Both the position numbers and the translations under genes were made by a program. Below, one piece after another: positions 52,740-62,043 of a stretch of DNA of 64,000 bases (position 1 is the first letter of the stretch; each line of letters begins with the position of its first letter). This DNA is from Caulobacteraceae bacterium (GTDB lineage: Bacteria > Pseudomonadota > Alphaproteobacteria > Caulobacterales > Caulobacteraceae). The stretch is taken from NCBI GenBank assembly GCA_027489335.1, contig JAIXZX010000002.1, forward strand, positions 124,001-188,000. Direction: 5' to 3'. Below the pieces are notes generated by a model. It saw only the letters and a program-made list of their open reading frames with translations. It did not search any database and had not been told where the DNA came from.

Positions 52740-55553
52740 ATGTCAAGAAATGTTCAAATGCGCGCTGCGCAGACTCAGGGCTGGAAATCTGCTCAGAAAT
52801 TAGGCTTGGCCAGCGGGGCGTCGCTGATCGCCCTGGTGATCGGGGCCACGGCGGCCGGCTCGGCCCAGGCCCAGACGGCGCCGGCCAGCGTCGAGGAAGT
52901 GGTGGTCACCGGCACCCGGGTCGTCCGTGACGGCTATCAGGCGCCGACCCCGCTGACCGTCATCAGCGAAACCGAAATCCTGGCCGCGGCCCCCTCCAAC
53001 GTCGCCGACTTCGTCAACGACATCCCTTCCATCGTCGGCAGTGCTACGCCGCAGACCTCCAACGCCTCGATCAGCGCCGGCACGTCGGGCGTCAACGCCC
53101 TGAACCTGCGCGGCCTGGGGGGCACCCGGACCCTGGTGCTGCTGAACGGCCAGCGCTCGGTCGGCTCGACCATCACCGGGGCGGTGGACGTCAACACCTT
53201 CCCGCAGGGGCTGATCAGCGGCGTGCAGATCGTCACCGGCGGCGCCTCGGCGGCCTATGGCTCCGACGCCGTCAGCGGCGTGGTCAACTTCATCCTCGAC
53301 ACCAACTACCAGGGCTTCAAGGGCTCTATCGAGGGCGGCCAGACCACCTATGGCGATGACGACCAGTACCGGGTCAACCTGACCTATGGGACCGCCTTCG
53401 CCGGCGGCCGCGGGCAGCTGCTCCTGAATGGCGAGATCGCCGACCGCGAAGGCATCTACGGGGTGCCGCGGGACTGGAACAACGACGGCTGGTACATCAT
53501 CACCAACCCGGCCTACGTCCCCGGCAACGGCCAGCCCGAGCGCCTGGTCACCAGCGGGGCGGGCCTGTCCAACGCCAGCCCGGGCGGCATCATCGTCAAC
53601 ACGCCCCTGCGCGGCACGACCTTCGGCGTCGGCGGCGTGGTGGGCCAGCAGGCCTATGGCGTCACCCGCGATCCGTGGATGATCGGCGGCGACTGGCGCG
53701 CGGTCCAGGTGAACGACAAGCAGTCCCTGAACGCCGACGACCGTCGCAAGGGCATCTTCGCCCGGGTCAGCTATGACATCACCGACAATATCGAGGTGTT
53801 CGCCCAGGCGTCCTACAACACTCACGCCTCGCTGGGCTGGACCGGCGTCCAGTTCAACCAGGGCAATGTCACCATCCGGTCGGACAACGCCTTCCTGCCG
53901 GCCAATATCCGCCAGCAGCTGGCCGCCCTGAACATCGCCAGCTTCAGCCTCGGGACCACCAACGCCGACCTGCCGATCCGCAAGACCGACAACGAGCGGA
54001 CGGTCACCCGTTATGTCGTCGGCGCCGAGGGCGACTTCACCGCCTTTGATCGCGCCTGGCGCTGGGACGCCTACTATCAGCGCGGCGAGACCGAGACCCT
54101 CGAGATCGCCCGGGACATCACCAACAACGCCCGTCTGGCCCTGGCCCAGGACGCGGTCTTCGCCCCCAACGGCCAGATCGTCTGCCGTTCGACCCTGACC
54201 AATCCGACCAATGGCTGCGTGCCGTTCAACCGGATGGGCATCGGCGTCAATTCCCAGGCCGCCCTGGACTACATTCTCGGCAATCCTCAGCGGGAGCAGT
54301 TCTTCACCCAGCAGGTGGCCGCCGCCAACATCTCCGGCGACCCCTTCTCCACCTGGGCGGGTCCGGTCTCCATGGCCGCGGGTATCGAGCACCGGAAGGA
54401 AGAGGTGTCCGGCTTCGTGCCCACCGAGTTCCAGTCGGGCTGGTTCGTGGGCAACTACCGCCCGACCTTCGGCTCCTACACCGTGACCGAGGCCTATGTC
54501 GAAGCGGTTATCCCGCTGGCTGAGGGCTTTGACCTGAACACGGCCATCCGCGGCACCGACTACAGCACCTCGGGCTATGTCACGACCTGGAAGGTGGGCG
54601 CGGTCTACTCGCCGATCCCCGACCTGCGCTTCCGCATCACCCGCTCGCGGGACATCCGGGCGCCGAACCTGAACGAGCTGTTCGCCGCCGGCACCAGCCG
54701 CACCAACACCCTGCTCGACCCGTTCAACAACAACCAGGCCACGCAGTTCCTGGAACTGACCACCGGCAATCTGAACCTCGACCCCGAACTGGCCGATACC
54801 TGGGGCGTGGGCGTCGTCATCCAGCCCAGCTTCCTGCCGGGCTTCGCCGCGGCCATCGACTACTTCGACATTGAGATCGAAGGCGCGATCGGTTCGGTTC
54901 AGGCCTCCACCATCGTCGACCGATGCTTCCAGGGTAATCAGACCTTCTGCGGCGCCATCGTCCGGTCGGGCAATCAGATCAGCCAGATCTCGGTCAGCCC
55001 CTTCAACTTCGCGGTTCAGAAGTCCCGCGGTGTCGACCTCGAGGCCTCCTACCGCTTCGACCTTGGCCCCGGCTCCATGGCCCTGCGGGCGGTGGGCACC
55101 TATTACCTGGAGAACTTCGAGGATAACGGCATCGACGTTCCGACGGACAACGCTGGTTCGATCGCCCTGCCGGAGTTCATCTACCGGGCCACGGCCACCT
55201 ACACGGCCGATCCCTGGACCATCCAGGTCACCGGCCGTGGCGTCAGCGAAAGCACCTATGACAACGCCTTCGTCGAGTGCACCACCGGCTGCCCGGCCTC
55301 GACCATCGCCAACCGCACGATCAACAACAACAAGATCGACGGCGCCTTCTATGTCGACCTGGCGATGACCTACGACCTGAAGCTGCTGCAGAAGACCGAG
55401 GCCTTCGTCAGCATCTCCAACCTGCTCAACCGCGACCCCGAGATCGTCGCCTACGGACCGGCCGGGACCGCCTACGGCAACCCGTCCACTAGCCAGGGCG
55501 TCTACGACATCCTCGGTCGCGTGTTCCGGCTGGGCGTTCGCTTCGAGTACTAA
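52740..55553 (+). CDS. TonB-dependent receptor of the deacylase locus
   Basis: A 937-residue outer-membrane receptor. A long signal peptide (ASLIALVIGATAAGSAQA-QT) leads to a TonB box VEEVVVTGTRVV, a plug (LNLRGLGGTRTLVLLNGQR, VQIVTGGASAAYGSDAVSGV), and a barrel ending GRVFRLGVRFEY with a terminal aromatic residue. It resembles the large Caulobacterales/Sphingomonadales receptors often paired with peptidases. Flanked on both sides by deacylase homologues, it probably imports their substrate, perhaps N-acyl-D-amino acids or peptides. ATG 52740 has GAGGGGG upstream; the in-frame extension from 52575 is intergenic control sequence. Confidence 0.93.
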   Translation: MSRNVQMRAAQTQGWKSAQKLGLASGASLIALVIGATAAGSAQAQTAPASVEEVVVTGTRVVRDGYQAPTPLTVISETEILAAAPSNVADFVNDIPSIVGSATPQTSNASISAGTSGVNALNLRGLGGTRTLVLLNGQRSVGSTITGAVDVNTFPQGLISGVQIVTGGASAAYGSDAVSGVVNFILDTNYQGFKGSIEGGQTTYGDDDQYRVNLTYGTAFAGGRGQLLLNGEIADREGIYGVPRDWNNDGWYIITNPAYVPGNGQPERLVTSGAGLSNASPGGIIVNTPLRGTTFGVGGVVGQQAYGVTRDPWMIGGDWRAVQVNDKQSLNADDRRKGIFARVSYDITDNIEVFAQASYNTHASLGWTGVQFNQGNVTIRSDNAFLPANIRQQLAALNIASFSLGTTNADLPIRKTDNERTVTRYVVGAEGDFTAFDRAWRWDAYYQRGETETLEIARDITNNARLALAQDAVFAPNGQIVCRSTLTNPTNGCVPFNRMGIGVNSQAALDYILGNPQREQFFTQQVAAANISGDPFSTWAGPVSMAAGIEHRKEEVSGFVPTEFQSGWFVGNYRPTFGSYTVTEAYVEAVIPLAEGFDLNTAIRGTDYSTSGYVTTWKVGAVYSPIPDLRFRITRSRDIRAPNLNELFAAGTSRTNTLLDPFNNNQATQFLELTTGNLNLDPELADTWGVGVVIQPSFLPGFAAAIDYFDIEIEGAIGSVQASTIVDRCFQGNQTFCGAIVRSGNQISQISVSPFNFAVQKSRGVDLEASYRFDLGPGSMALRAVGTYYLENFEDNGIDVPTDNAGSIALPEFIYRATATYTADPWTIQVTGRGVSESTYDNAFVECTTGCPASTIANRTINNNKIDGAFYVDLAMTYDLKLLQKTEAFVSISNLLNRDPEIVAYGPAGTAYGNPSTSQGVYDILGRVFRLGVRFEY

Positions 55554-55563
55554 TCCAACCTCA

Positions 55564-55594
55564 GCGAGGCTCGCTCCTTCGGAGCGGGCCTCGC
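55564..55594 (+). terminator. Hairpin after TonB receptor gene
   Basis: A 14 bp stem, 55564-55577 with 55581-55594, has one T-G wobble and a TTC loop. It begins ten bases after the receptor stop codon. No T-run follows, so it may be a 3'-end stabilising or Rho-assisted site, and some transcription may continue into the deacylase copy 3 gene at 55689. Confidence 0.55.
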
Positions 55595-55688
55595 ACCGGA
55601 TGTCCCGCGCGACAGGACAGGCCAGCCCTCCAGGCCAGACCGGTTCTGAGACCACGGCGCCAACCTGCCCAAGATCGTGGAGCCACCC

Positions 55689-55829
55689 ATGTCCCGAGAC
55701 CATCGCTCAGCAACACCGCCGCGCCTTGGCCGCCGCCGCTTCCTGGCCGCCGGCTTCGCGCTCAGCCTCATGGCGGGGGTCTCGGCCCAGGCGCTCGCCC
55801 ACTAATATGATGTCCTGATCCGCGGGGGC
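55689..55829 (+). pseudogene. Signal-peptide segment of deacylase copy 3, cut by in-frame TAA
   Basis: ATG 55689 has a good ribosome-binding site (GGAG, seven-base spacing) and starts a Tat-like export signal, RRRFLAAGFALSLMAGVSAQ then ALAH. The next codon, 55803-55805, is TAA; the frame then reads YDVLIRGGMVFDGTG, the mature start seen in copy 2, where the matching codon is GAG (Glu). So a single nonsense codon separates signal from enzyme. Translation from here would give only 38 residues unless the stop is read through, suppressed or a sequencing error. Confidence 0.8.
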
Positions 55830-57314
55830 ATGGTGTTCGACGGCACCGGCGCCGAGGGCAAGCTCGCCGACGTGGCGATCAAGGGCGAGCGGATCGTCGA
55901 GGTCGGCGCCATCGCAGCCACCGCCACGGCGACCACCGTGGTGGACGCCACGGGCAAATACGTCTCCCCCGGCTTTATCGACCCCCATTCCCACGCCGCG
56001 CCGGCCATCGGCACCGCCGAACTCGCCGCCGCCGTGCCGATCCTCTACCAGGGGATCACGACGGTGATGATCAACCCCGATGGCGGCGGCCCGGGCGATC
56101 TGACCCCGCAGATCTCCGACATCGAGACCCACGGCCCGGGCGTCAATGTTATCCCGATGATCGGCCATAACGGCGTGCGCCGGGACGTGATGGGCCTGGA
56201 GAACCGCAAGCCCACGGCCGCCGAGCTGGCGAGCATGGAGGCCCTGGTCAAGAAGGCCATGGACCAGGGCGCCTTCGGCCTGTCCACGGGTCCCTTCTAT
56301 ATTCCCGGCAAATACTCCGAGACCTCTGAACTGGTGGCCCTGGCGCGGGTGGCGAACACCTATCCGAACGCCTTCCACATCAGCCACATCCGCGATGAGT
56401 CCAGCTATGACGTGGGCGTGCTGGGCGCGATCAAGGAGCTGATCGACGTCTCCCGCCAGACCGGCATTATCGGCGTGGTCACCCACATGAAGATGCTGGG
56501 CCCCAGTGTCTGGGGCCAGTCCGAGCCGGCGGTGGAGATGATCAACGCCGCCCGGGCCGAGGGGCTGTCCATCTGGGCTGACCAATACCCTTACGCCGCC
56601 TCGGGCTCGTCCCTTCAGGCCTCCCTGGTTCCCGGCTGGGCGCAGGAGGGCGGCCCTGAAGCCACCGCCGAGCGCTTGCAGAATCCCGAGCAGCGAGCCC
56701 TGATCCGGCAGGAGATGGTGGCCAATCTGGAACGCCGGGCCGGCGCCAACGCCATCATGATCCGCAACTACCGGGCCGACCCGTCCCTGAATGGCATGCG
56801 CCTGGACGAGATCGCCCGGCGCAACCTGCAGGACCCTCTCGACACCGCCATCGACATGCTGATCAAGGGCGGCTCAAGCATCGTCTCGTTCAACATGAAC
56901 GAGAAGGATGTGGAGCTCCTGATGCAGCAGCCCTGGACCATGACCTCGTCGGACGGGGCGCTGGTGGCCTTCGGGGTGGGCGGCGAACATCCCCGGGCCT
57001 ATGGCGCCTTCCCCCGGAAGTTCCGCCGCTATGTCATCGACCGCGAGGTGATCAGCATGGCCCAGGCCATCCACACCTCCACCGGCCTGCCGGCCCAGGT
57101 CTTCTCCATCAAGGACCGCGGCGTGATCGCGCCAGGCGCCTTCGCCGACGTGCTGGTGTTCAACCCCGAGACCATCCGCGATGTAGCGACCTATCAGGAG
57201 CCCCACGCCTATTCCGAGGGGATGGAGTACATCTTCGTCAACGGTCAGACCGCGGTCGCCGATGGCAAGGTGACCGACACGCGCCATGGCCGGGTGCTGC
57301 GGCGCGGCCAGTAG
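55830..57314 (+). CDS. N-acyl-D-amino-acid deacylase homologue (copy 3), signal-less
   Basis: The intact frame from ATG 55830 encodes 494 residues: all metal motifs are present (PGFIDPHSHAAPA, HISHIRDESS, VVTHMKMLG, MTSSDGALV), and copy 2 shares long identical blocks. Like copy 2 it lacks the GNCG loop (INPDGGG instead). It begins after the nonsense codon described at 55689-55829 and so would lack the export signal and the first beta strand. If translated from 55830, which has GGGGG almost touching the ATG, it would stay in the cytoplasm. It may be a decaying pseudogene, a relocated enzyme or the victim of one base error. Confidence 0.75.
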   Translation: MVFDGTGAEGKLADVAIKGERIVEVGAIAATATATTVVDATGKYVSPGFIDPHSHAAPAIGTAELAAAVPILYQGITTVMINPDGGGPGDLTPQISDIETHGPGVNVIPMIGHNGVRRDVMGLENRKPTAAELASMEALVKKAMDQGAFGLSTGPFYIPGKYSETSELVALARVANTYPNAFHISHIRDESSYDVGVLGAIKELIDVSRQTGIIGVVTHMKMLGPSVWGQSEPAVEMINAARAEGLSIWADQYPYAASGSSLQASLVPGWAQEGGPEATAERLQNPEQRALIRQEMVANLERRAGANAIMIRNYRADPSLNGMRLDEIARRNLQDPLDTAIDMLIKGGSSIVSFNMNEKDVELLMQQPWTMTSSDGALVAFGVGGEHPRAYGAFPRKFRRYVIDREVISMAQAIHTSTGLPAQVFSIKDRGVIAPGAFADVLVFNPETIRDVATYQEPHAYSEGMEYIFVNGQTAVADGKVTDTRHGRVLRRGQ

Positions 57315-57327
57315 ACGCCTGTAAGAC

Positions 57328-57363
57328 CCGGCGCGCCTGGCATGGGGCGCGCCGGCTGATTTT
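57328..57363 (+). terminator. Terminator-like hairpin after deacylase copy 3
   Basis: CCGGCGCGCC (57328-57337) pairs with GGCGCGCCGG (57346-57355), followed by CTGATTTT (57356-57363). It separates the deacylase locus from the MoxR operon that starts at 57384. Confidence 0.7.
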
Positions 57364-57383
57364 GTAATGCGTGGATGGTCCTG

Positions 57384-58373
57384 ATGAGTCTCCCCGAGCC
57401 CGCCGCGTCCGCAACTCCGCCCGGCCCTGCCTGGGCCGCCCGCCTCTCGGCCGAAATCGGCAAGGCGGTGCTGGGGCAAGCCCCAGTGGTGGAGCGGCTG
57501 CAGATCGCCCTGCTGGTCGGCGGTCATGTGCTGCTTGAGGGGATGCCGGGCCTGGCCAAGACCCTGCTGGTCAAGTCCCTGGGCCAGGCCATGGGTCTCG
57601 ACTTCGAGCGCATCCAGTTCACGCCTGATCTGCTGCCCTCCGACGTGGTCGGAACGCTGGTCTATTCCCCCCACGACGGCAGCTTCACCCCCCATCTGGG
57701 GCCGGTTTTCGCCAATATCGTCCTGGCCGATGAGATCAACCGCTCGCCTGCCAAGGTGCAGAGCGCCCTGCTTGAGGCCATGCAGGAGCGGCAGGTGACC
57801 ATCGGCGGAACCCGCCACCCCCTGCCCAACCCGTTCCTGGTCCTGGCCACCCAGAACCCGGTGGAACACGAGGGCACCTACCCCCTGCCCGAGGCCCAGA
57901 CCGACCGCTTCCTGTTCAAACTGCTGCTCGATTACCCCTCCAGCGAGGACGAACTGGAGATGTTGCGCCGCTGGGGCTCGGCCGTCCGCTCGCCCTCGGT
58001 GGAGGCCGCCTCCAACGGCCCGGAACTGCTGGCCCTGCGCGAGGCGGTGGACGAGGTGTTCGTGGCCCCCGAAATCCAGGCCTATCTGCTGGACCTGGTG
58101 CGTCACACCCGCGACCTGGCCGCCGCGCCGGCGGGAAACCCCCGGCCCCTGGCCTTCGGCGCCTCGCCCCGGGCGACCCTGGCCCTCTATCAGGCCAGCC
58201 GAGCGCTGGCCTTTCTGAGGGGGCTCGAACAAGTGACGCCCAACCTGGTTCAGGACGTGGCGCCCGACGTGCTGCGCCACAGGATTGGCCTGACCTATGA
58301 GGCCGAGGCCTCCGGCATGACCCCCGACGCCATCATCAAGCAGGCGCTGGCCGCCGTCGCCGTACCGGGCTGA
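57384..58373 (+). CDS. MoxR-family AAA+ ATPase
   Basis: A 329-residue AAA+ protein: Walker [21 protein letters not shown], Walker [21 protein letters not shown] and sensor-type [20 protein letters not shown] are all present. MoxR ATPases act as chaperones for VWA-domain partners, here the two VWA proteins downstream. The start is uncertain between 57375 (MVLMSLPEP) and 57384; the latter has a GGA at suitable spacing. It leads a run of tightly spaced genes to the window end. Confidence 0.92.
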   Translation: MSLPEPAASATPPGPAWAARLSAEIGKAVLGQAPVVERLQIALLVGGHVLLEGMPGLAKTLLVKSLGQAMGLDFERIQFTPDLLPSDVVGTLVYSPHDGSFTPHLGPVFANIVLADEINRSPAKVQSALLEAMQERQVTIGGTRHPLPNPFLVLATQNPVEHEGTYPLPEAQTDRFLFKLLLDYPSSEDELEMLRRWGSAVRSPSVEAASNGPELLALREAVDEVFVAPEIQAYLLDLVRHTRDLAAAPAGNPRPLAFGASPRATLALYQASRALAFLRGLEQVTPNLVQDVAPDVLRHRIGLTYEAEASGMTPDAIIKQALAAVAVPG

Positions 58374-58382
58374 TCCCAGCCC

Positions 58383-59291
58383 ATGAACGCGCCCTCGCCG
58401 GTGATCGACCCGCGGGCCCAGAGCGCCCTGCGACGGCTCGAGTGGCAGTTGCGCCGCCGCTCGGTCCAGACTCTGCTGGGCGGGGCCCACCGCTCGGTCT
58501 TCCGCGGCCGCGGCATGGAGTTCGATCAGGTCGTCCGCTACGCCTATGGCGACGACATCCGAGACATCGACTGGAACGTCACCGCCCGCCTGGGCGACCT
58601 CTACCGCAAGGTTTTCGTCGAGGAGCGTGAGCTCACCGTCTTCGCCGTGGTCAGTGACGATCCGGCCCTGCAGTTCGGCTCCGGCGCGACCAGCAAGCGC
58701 GAGGTCCTGCTGCAACTGGCGGCGCTGGTCCTGATGCTGGCGGTGGTCAACCGTGAGCGCGCGGGACTGCTGCACCAGACCCCTGTCGGCCAGAGCCTAC
58801 ACACCCCCACCCGCCGCCGGGCGCGCCTGTTGTCCACCCTGGCCGAACTCTTCGCCGCCGAGGCCCCGGACCCCGCGCTGGCCCAGCCCTTTCGCCCCTC
58901 GCCCCTTCTGACGGGTCCCGTGCCCCAGGGCGCCCTGGTGGTCTGGTTCGGCGAGATACCGCCCGAGCCCCCGCCGCCGGAATGGGCCGCCTTTCGCCGT
59001 CGTCACCCAGTGATCGGCGTCAGGGTCGAAGACCCGTGGGAACGGGCTCCGCCCACCAGCGGCGGCTTCACCGCCTTTGATCCCGCCGCCGGCCGCCTCG
59101 CCTGGATTGAGACGACGCCGGCCAGCCGGGCCGCCCATGCGGCCTGGCGGACGGCCCGGGAGGAGATCTGGCGGGCCTGGTGGCCCAACCCCCTGGACCG
59201 GCTGGTGGTCGATGCAGGCGCAGACCCGCTGGCGGCCCTCGTCGGTTTTCTGCGCGCCCGGCGGGCGGGCGCCGCCCATGGCGCCCCATGA
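58383..59291 (+). CDS. DUF58 protein of the Bat operon
   Basis: A 302-residue DUF58 protein. The signature GRGMEFDQVVRYAYGDDIRD followed by IDWNVTARLGDLYRKVFVEE is clear. DUF58 domains are VWA-like and nearly always sit after a MoxR gene. It starts nine bases after the MoxR stop and its own stop overlaps the next gene's ATG (ATGA at 59288-59291). Function in detail unknown; likely part of an envelope quality-control or stress complex. Confidence 0.92.
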   Translation: MNAPSPVIDPRAQSALRRLEWQLRRRSVQTLLGGAHRSVFRGRGMEFDQVVRYAYGDDIRDIDWNVTARLGDLYRKVFVEERELTVFAVVSDDPALQFGSGATSKREVLLQLAALVLMLAVVNRERAGLLHQTPVGQSLHTPTRRRARLLSTLAELFAAEAPDPALAQPFRPSPLLTGPVPQGALVVWFGEIPPEPPPPEWAAFRRRHPVIGVRVEDPWERAPPTSGGFTAFDPAAGRLAWIETTPASRAAHAAWRTAREEIWRAWWPNPLDRLVVDAGADPLAALVGFLRARRAGAAHGAP

Positions 59292-60313
59292 CCGGGTTTC
59301 AGTTCGCCGCCCCTGGCCTGCTGGCCCTCCTGCTGCTGATCCCGGCCCTGGCGGCCTGGCGGCGATGGCGCGGCCGGGCGCCTGTGTGGCTCGCCCCCTA
59401 TGTCGCGGCCTGGAGCCCACCCCGCGCCCTGCCCGGCGGCCCCTGGCGCATACTCTTCCTCTATGGCGTGCTGGCCCTGCTGATCGTGTCGCTCGCCCGC
59501 CCGCAACGGATCGACGAGCGCCAGGACGTGGTCTCCCGCGGCTACGATCTGATGCTGGCCATCGACCTCTCCAGCTCCATGCTGGCGGAGGACTATGTGG
59601 GCCCTGACGGGCCGATCAACCGGCTCGAAGCCATTCGCCCAGCCCTGCAGGCCTTCGTCACCGAGCGGCCCAATGACCGGATCGGCGTCGTGCTGTTCGC
59701 CGCACAGGCCTATACCCTGGCCCCCCTGACCACCGACCATGCGTGGCTCGCCGAACAGCTCTCGACCTTGCAGATCGGTCTGTTGGAGGACGGCACCGCC
59801 ATCGGCGACGGCCTGGGCATCGCCCTGGCCGGTCTGGAGCGGCCCCGGGCGACAGAGGACGAGGCGGTGGGCCAGTTCGTCGTCCTGCTGACGGACGGCG
59901 CCAACACCAGCGGCAGCCTCACCCCGCCTCAGTCCACAGCGCTCGCCCGCTATCGAGGGGTCCCGGTCTACGCCATCGGCGCGGGTCGCAACGGCATGGT
60001 CCCCTTCCCCATCTTCGATGACCAGGGCCGGCGGGTCGGCACCCGGCAGTTCCCCTCGGCCCTCGACATCGAGGCCCTGCAGCGCATGGCCCGCGAAACC
60101 GACGGCCGCTTCGTGCAGGCGGGCGACACCGCAGCCCTGGCCGAGGCCTTTTCCGCCATCGACGCAGCCCAGAAGACCGAGTTCCAGGTCAGGACCCGCC
60201 GGGTGACCACCGAGCTCTTCCCCTGGCCCCTGGCCGGGGCCTTTGCGCTGCTGCTGGCCGCCGCCCCGGTCTGGGGCGCGGGCGCCGCCCGGCTGAGGCG
60301 GGCGCGTCCATGA
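59288..60313 (+). CDS. BatA-like VWA-domain membrane protein
   Basis: A 341-residue protein with two N-terminal membrane helices (LLALLLLIPALAAW, ILFLYGVLALLIVSLARP), a VWA domain carrying the MIDAS motif LAIDLSSSMLAED (DxSxS) and VVLLTDGANTSG, and a C-terminal membrane helix. This is the layout of BatA. It is coupled to both neighbours by 4 bp ATGA overlaps. The MIDAS probably binds Mg2+ and a partner protein in the periplasm or cytoplasm. Confidence 0.9.
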   Translation: MTGFQFAAPGLLALLLLIPALAAWRRWRGRAPVWLAPYVAAWSPPRALPGGPWRILFLYGVLALLIVSLARPQRIDERQDVVSRGYDLMLAIDLSSSMLAEDYVGPDGPINRLEAIRPALQAFVTERPNDRIGVVLFAAQAYTLAPLTTDHAWLAEQLSTLQIGLLEDGTAIGDGLGIALAGLERPRATEDEAVGQFVVLLTDGANTSGSLTPPQSTALARYRGVPVYAIGAGRNGMVPFPIFDDQGRRVGTRQFPSALDIEALQRMARETDGRFVQAGDTAALAEAFSAIDAAQKTEFQVRTRRVTTELFPWPLAGAFALLLAAAPVWGAGAARLRRARP

Positions 60314-62043
60314 GCTTCCTCTGGCATCATATGCTGTGGCTCGCCGCCCTGGTTCCGATCCTGATCGGCCTGGAGCTGTGGCTCGGCCGCCGCCAGGACG
60401 GCCCGGACGGGGGCGCTGGCGGGAAGATCCGGCGGGGCGCCGTCCTGGGCGGGCGGGTGCGGTTCGACCCCGGCGCGGCGCGTCCCATGGCGCGGCCGTG
60501 GCGGTTCTGGCTGGCGGTCCTGCTGCTAGCGACCGCCCTGGCGAGGCCGCAATGGGGCCAGTCGCCACTCGCCCCTGACGATCAGGCGCCGGGCGAGGTG
60601 GTCATTGCGCTGGACCTCTCCCGCAGCATGCTGGCGACCGATGTCTCGCCTTCGAGGCTGAGCCGGGCCAGGGCCCTGGCGACCGCCCTGGCCGACGACC
60701 TGCCCGATCGGCGGATCGGCCTCATCGGCTATGCCGGCGCCGCCCACGTCCTGGCCCCAGTCAGCGAAGACCAAGCCATCCTGCGGACCTATCTGCCGCA
60801 GATCGGCCCGGAACACATGCCCGTCCCAGGCAGCAATCTCGATGCCTTGCTGGAGACCGCCTTCAACAGTTTCAGCGACACGCCCCAGGGCCGCGCCCTG
60901 GTGATCCTGACCGATGGCGAGGCCGAGCCCGGCGCCTGGCGCGAGCGGCTCGCGCCCCTGCGCAGCCAAGGGGTCCGCGTGATCGCCGTCGGCTTCGGCA
61001 CGGAGGCCGGCGCCACCCCGCCGGGGCCGGGCGGATCGCCCATGCGCCGCGCGGACGGCGCGGCCGTGGTGTCCCGGCTCAATCCTGCCCTGCTGGCCGA
61101 ACTGGCGGCCGGCGGCGCCCAGGGCGGTCAGGCGCTCGATCTGGCTGGCGCGGCCGACCTCTCGGCCCTGGTGCGGACCGCCAGCGCCACAGCGCCCGAG
61201 GCCGCCGGAACCGAAGCCGGCCGCGCCCAGGGGCTGGCCGACCAGTTCGTCTGGTTCGCCGCCGCCGCCCTCATCCTGCTGGCCTGGAGCGCGGCGAGCG
61301 AGGTGCCGGCCCACCCTCGCCTGCGAACGCCGCGAACGCCGGCTCTGAGCCACGCCCTTCTGATAGCGGCGCTGGCGCTCACCCTAGCGCCGGCCGGCCT
61401 GTCCCTGGCACAGGGACCGCTGCTCACCGAGGCGGACCTCCAGGGTGAGGAGGACCCGCTGCTTCAGATGCGCGGTCTCGCCGAAGAGCTGCTGGGTCGC
61501 CGGAGGCTGAGCGCCGCCGACTACCGCCGGATCAGTGAGGTCGCCATCCGCTACGGAGAGGTCCATCGCGGGCACGGCCACGCCCTGGAGGACGGCGTCA
61601 TGCGCGACGGCCTCGCCGCCGTCGCCCTGGGCCGGAAACTGGATCCCGACCTAGCTGACTGGGCGGCCGCCGAGGCCCGGCTGAACCACCTTCTGACCCC
61701 GCCGCCGCCGGTTCCCATGGAGGATCCCGGGCCTGCCGACCCCGCCAACGAGCCCATGGGCGCCACGGGCCAGCAGCCGGTGGCCGGCGAGGATGCGGGG
61801 CCCGGCGGCGACGAGCCGGGAGAAGACGGCCAACAGGAGCCCACGGCTGGCGAACAGGGTCTCCAGAATGTGGGCGGCTCCACCTCCGACCAGTTTGACC
61901 CCGCCGAGTGGAGCAACCCCGCCCTCGTTCAGCCGCTCGACACCCTGCGCCGGCTGCGGGCCGCCGATTCCCCCGGCGAACTCTTCCTTCGGCGGCAGGC
62001 CGCCCAGGTCGCCCCGCGTCCAGCGGGAGCCCAGACGTGGTGA
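60310..62043 (+). CDS. BatB/BatC-like VWA protein with disordered C-terminus
   Basis: A 577-residue protein. The first part repeats the BatA plan: membrane helices, VWA with VIALDLSRSMLATD (MIDAS) and ALVILTDGEAEPG, and a third helix near residue 315. The second half has a further hydrophobic helix (ALLIAALALTLAPAGLSLA), a helical BatC-like domain and a long acidic proline/glycine/glutamate tail (about 460-530), ending near residue 577 in a conserved-looking SPGELFLRRQAAQVAPRP. This looks like a BatB-BatC fusion. It overlaps the next frame by a few bases. Confidence 0.85.
   Translation: MSFLWHHMLWLAALVPILIGLELWLGRRQDGPDGGAGGKIRRGAVLGGRVRFDPGAARPMARPWRFWLAVLLLATALARPQWGQSPLAPDDQAPGEVVIALDLSRSMLATDVSPSRLSRARALATALADDLPDRRIGLIGYAGAAHVLAPVSEDQAILRTYLPQIGPEHMPVPGSNLDALLETAFNSFSDTPQGRALVILTDGEAEPGAWRERLAPLRSQGVRVIAVGFGTEAGATPPGPGGSPMRRADGAAVVSRLNPALLAELAAGGAQGGQALDLAGAADLSALVRTASATAPEAAGTEAGRAQGLADQFVWFAAAALILLAWSAASEVPAHPRLRTPRTPALSHALLIAALALTLAPAGLSLAQGPLLTEADLQGEEDPLLQMRGLAEELLGRRRLSAADYRRISEVAIRYGEVHRGHGHALEDGVMRDGLAAVALGRKLDPDLADWAAAEARLNHLLTPPPPVPMEDPGPADPANEPMGATGQQPVAGEDAGPGGDEPGEDGQQEPTAGEQGLQNVGGSTSDQFDPAEWSNPALVQPLDTLRRLRAADSPGELFLRRQAAQVAPRPAGAQTW

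Noticed and set aside
52800..55703. 967-codon open frame on the minus strand opposite the TonB receptor gene
   Set aside because: It is the exact antisense of a clear receptor with signal peptide and TonB box. Its translation is low-complexity Gly/Ala/Arg/Val with no domain, a usual side effect of GC-rich codon bias.
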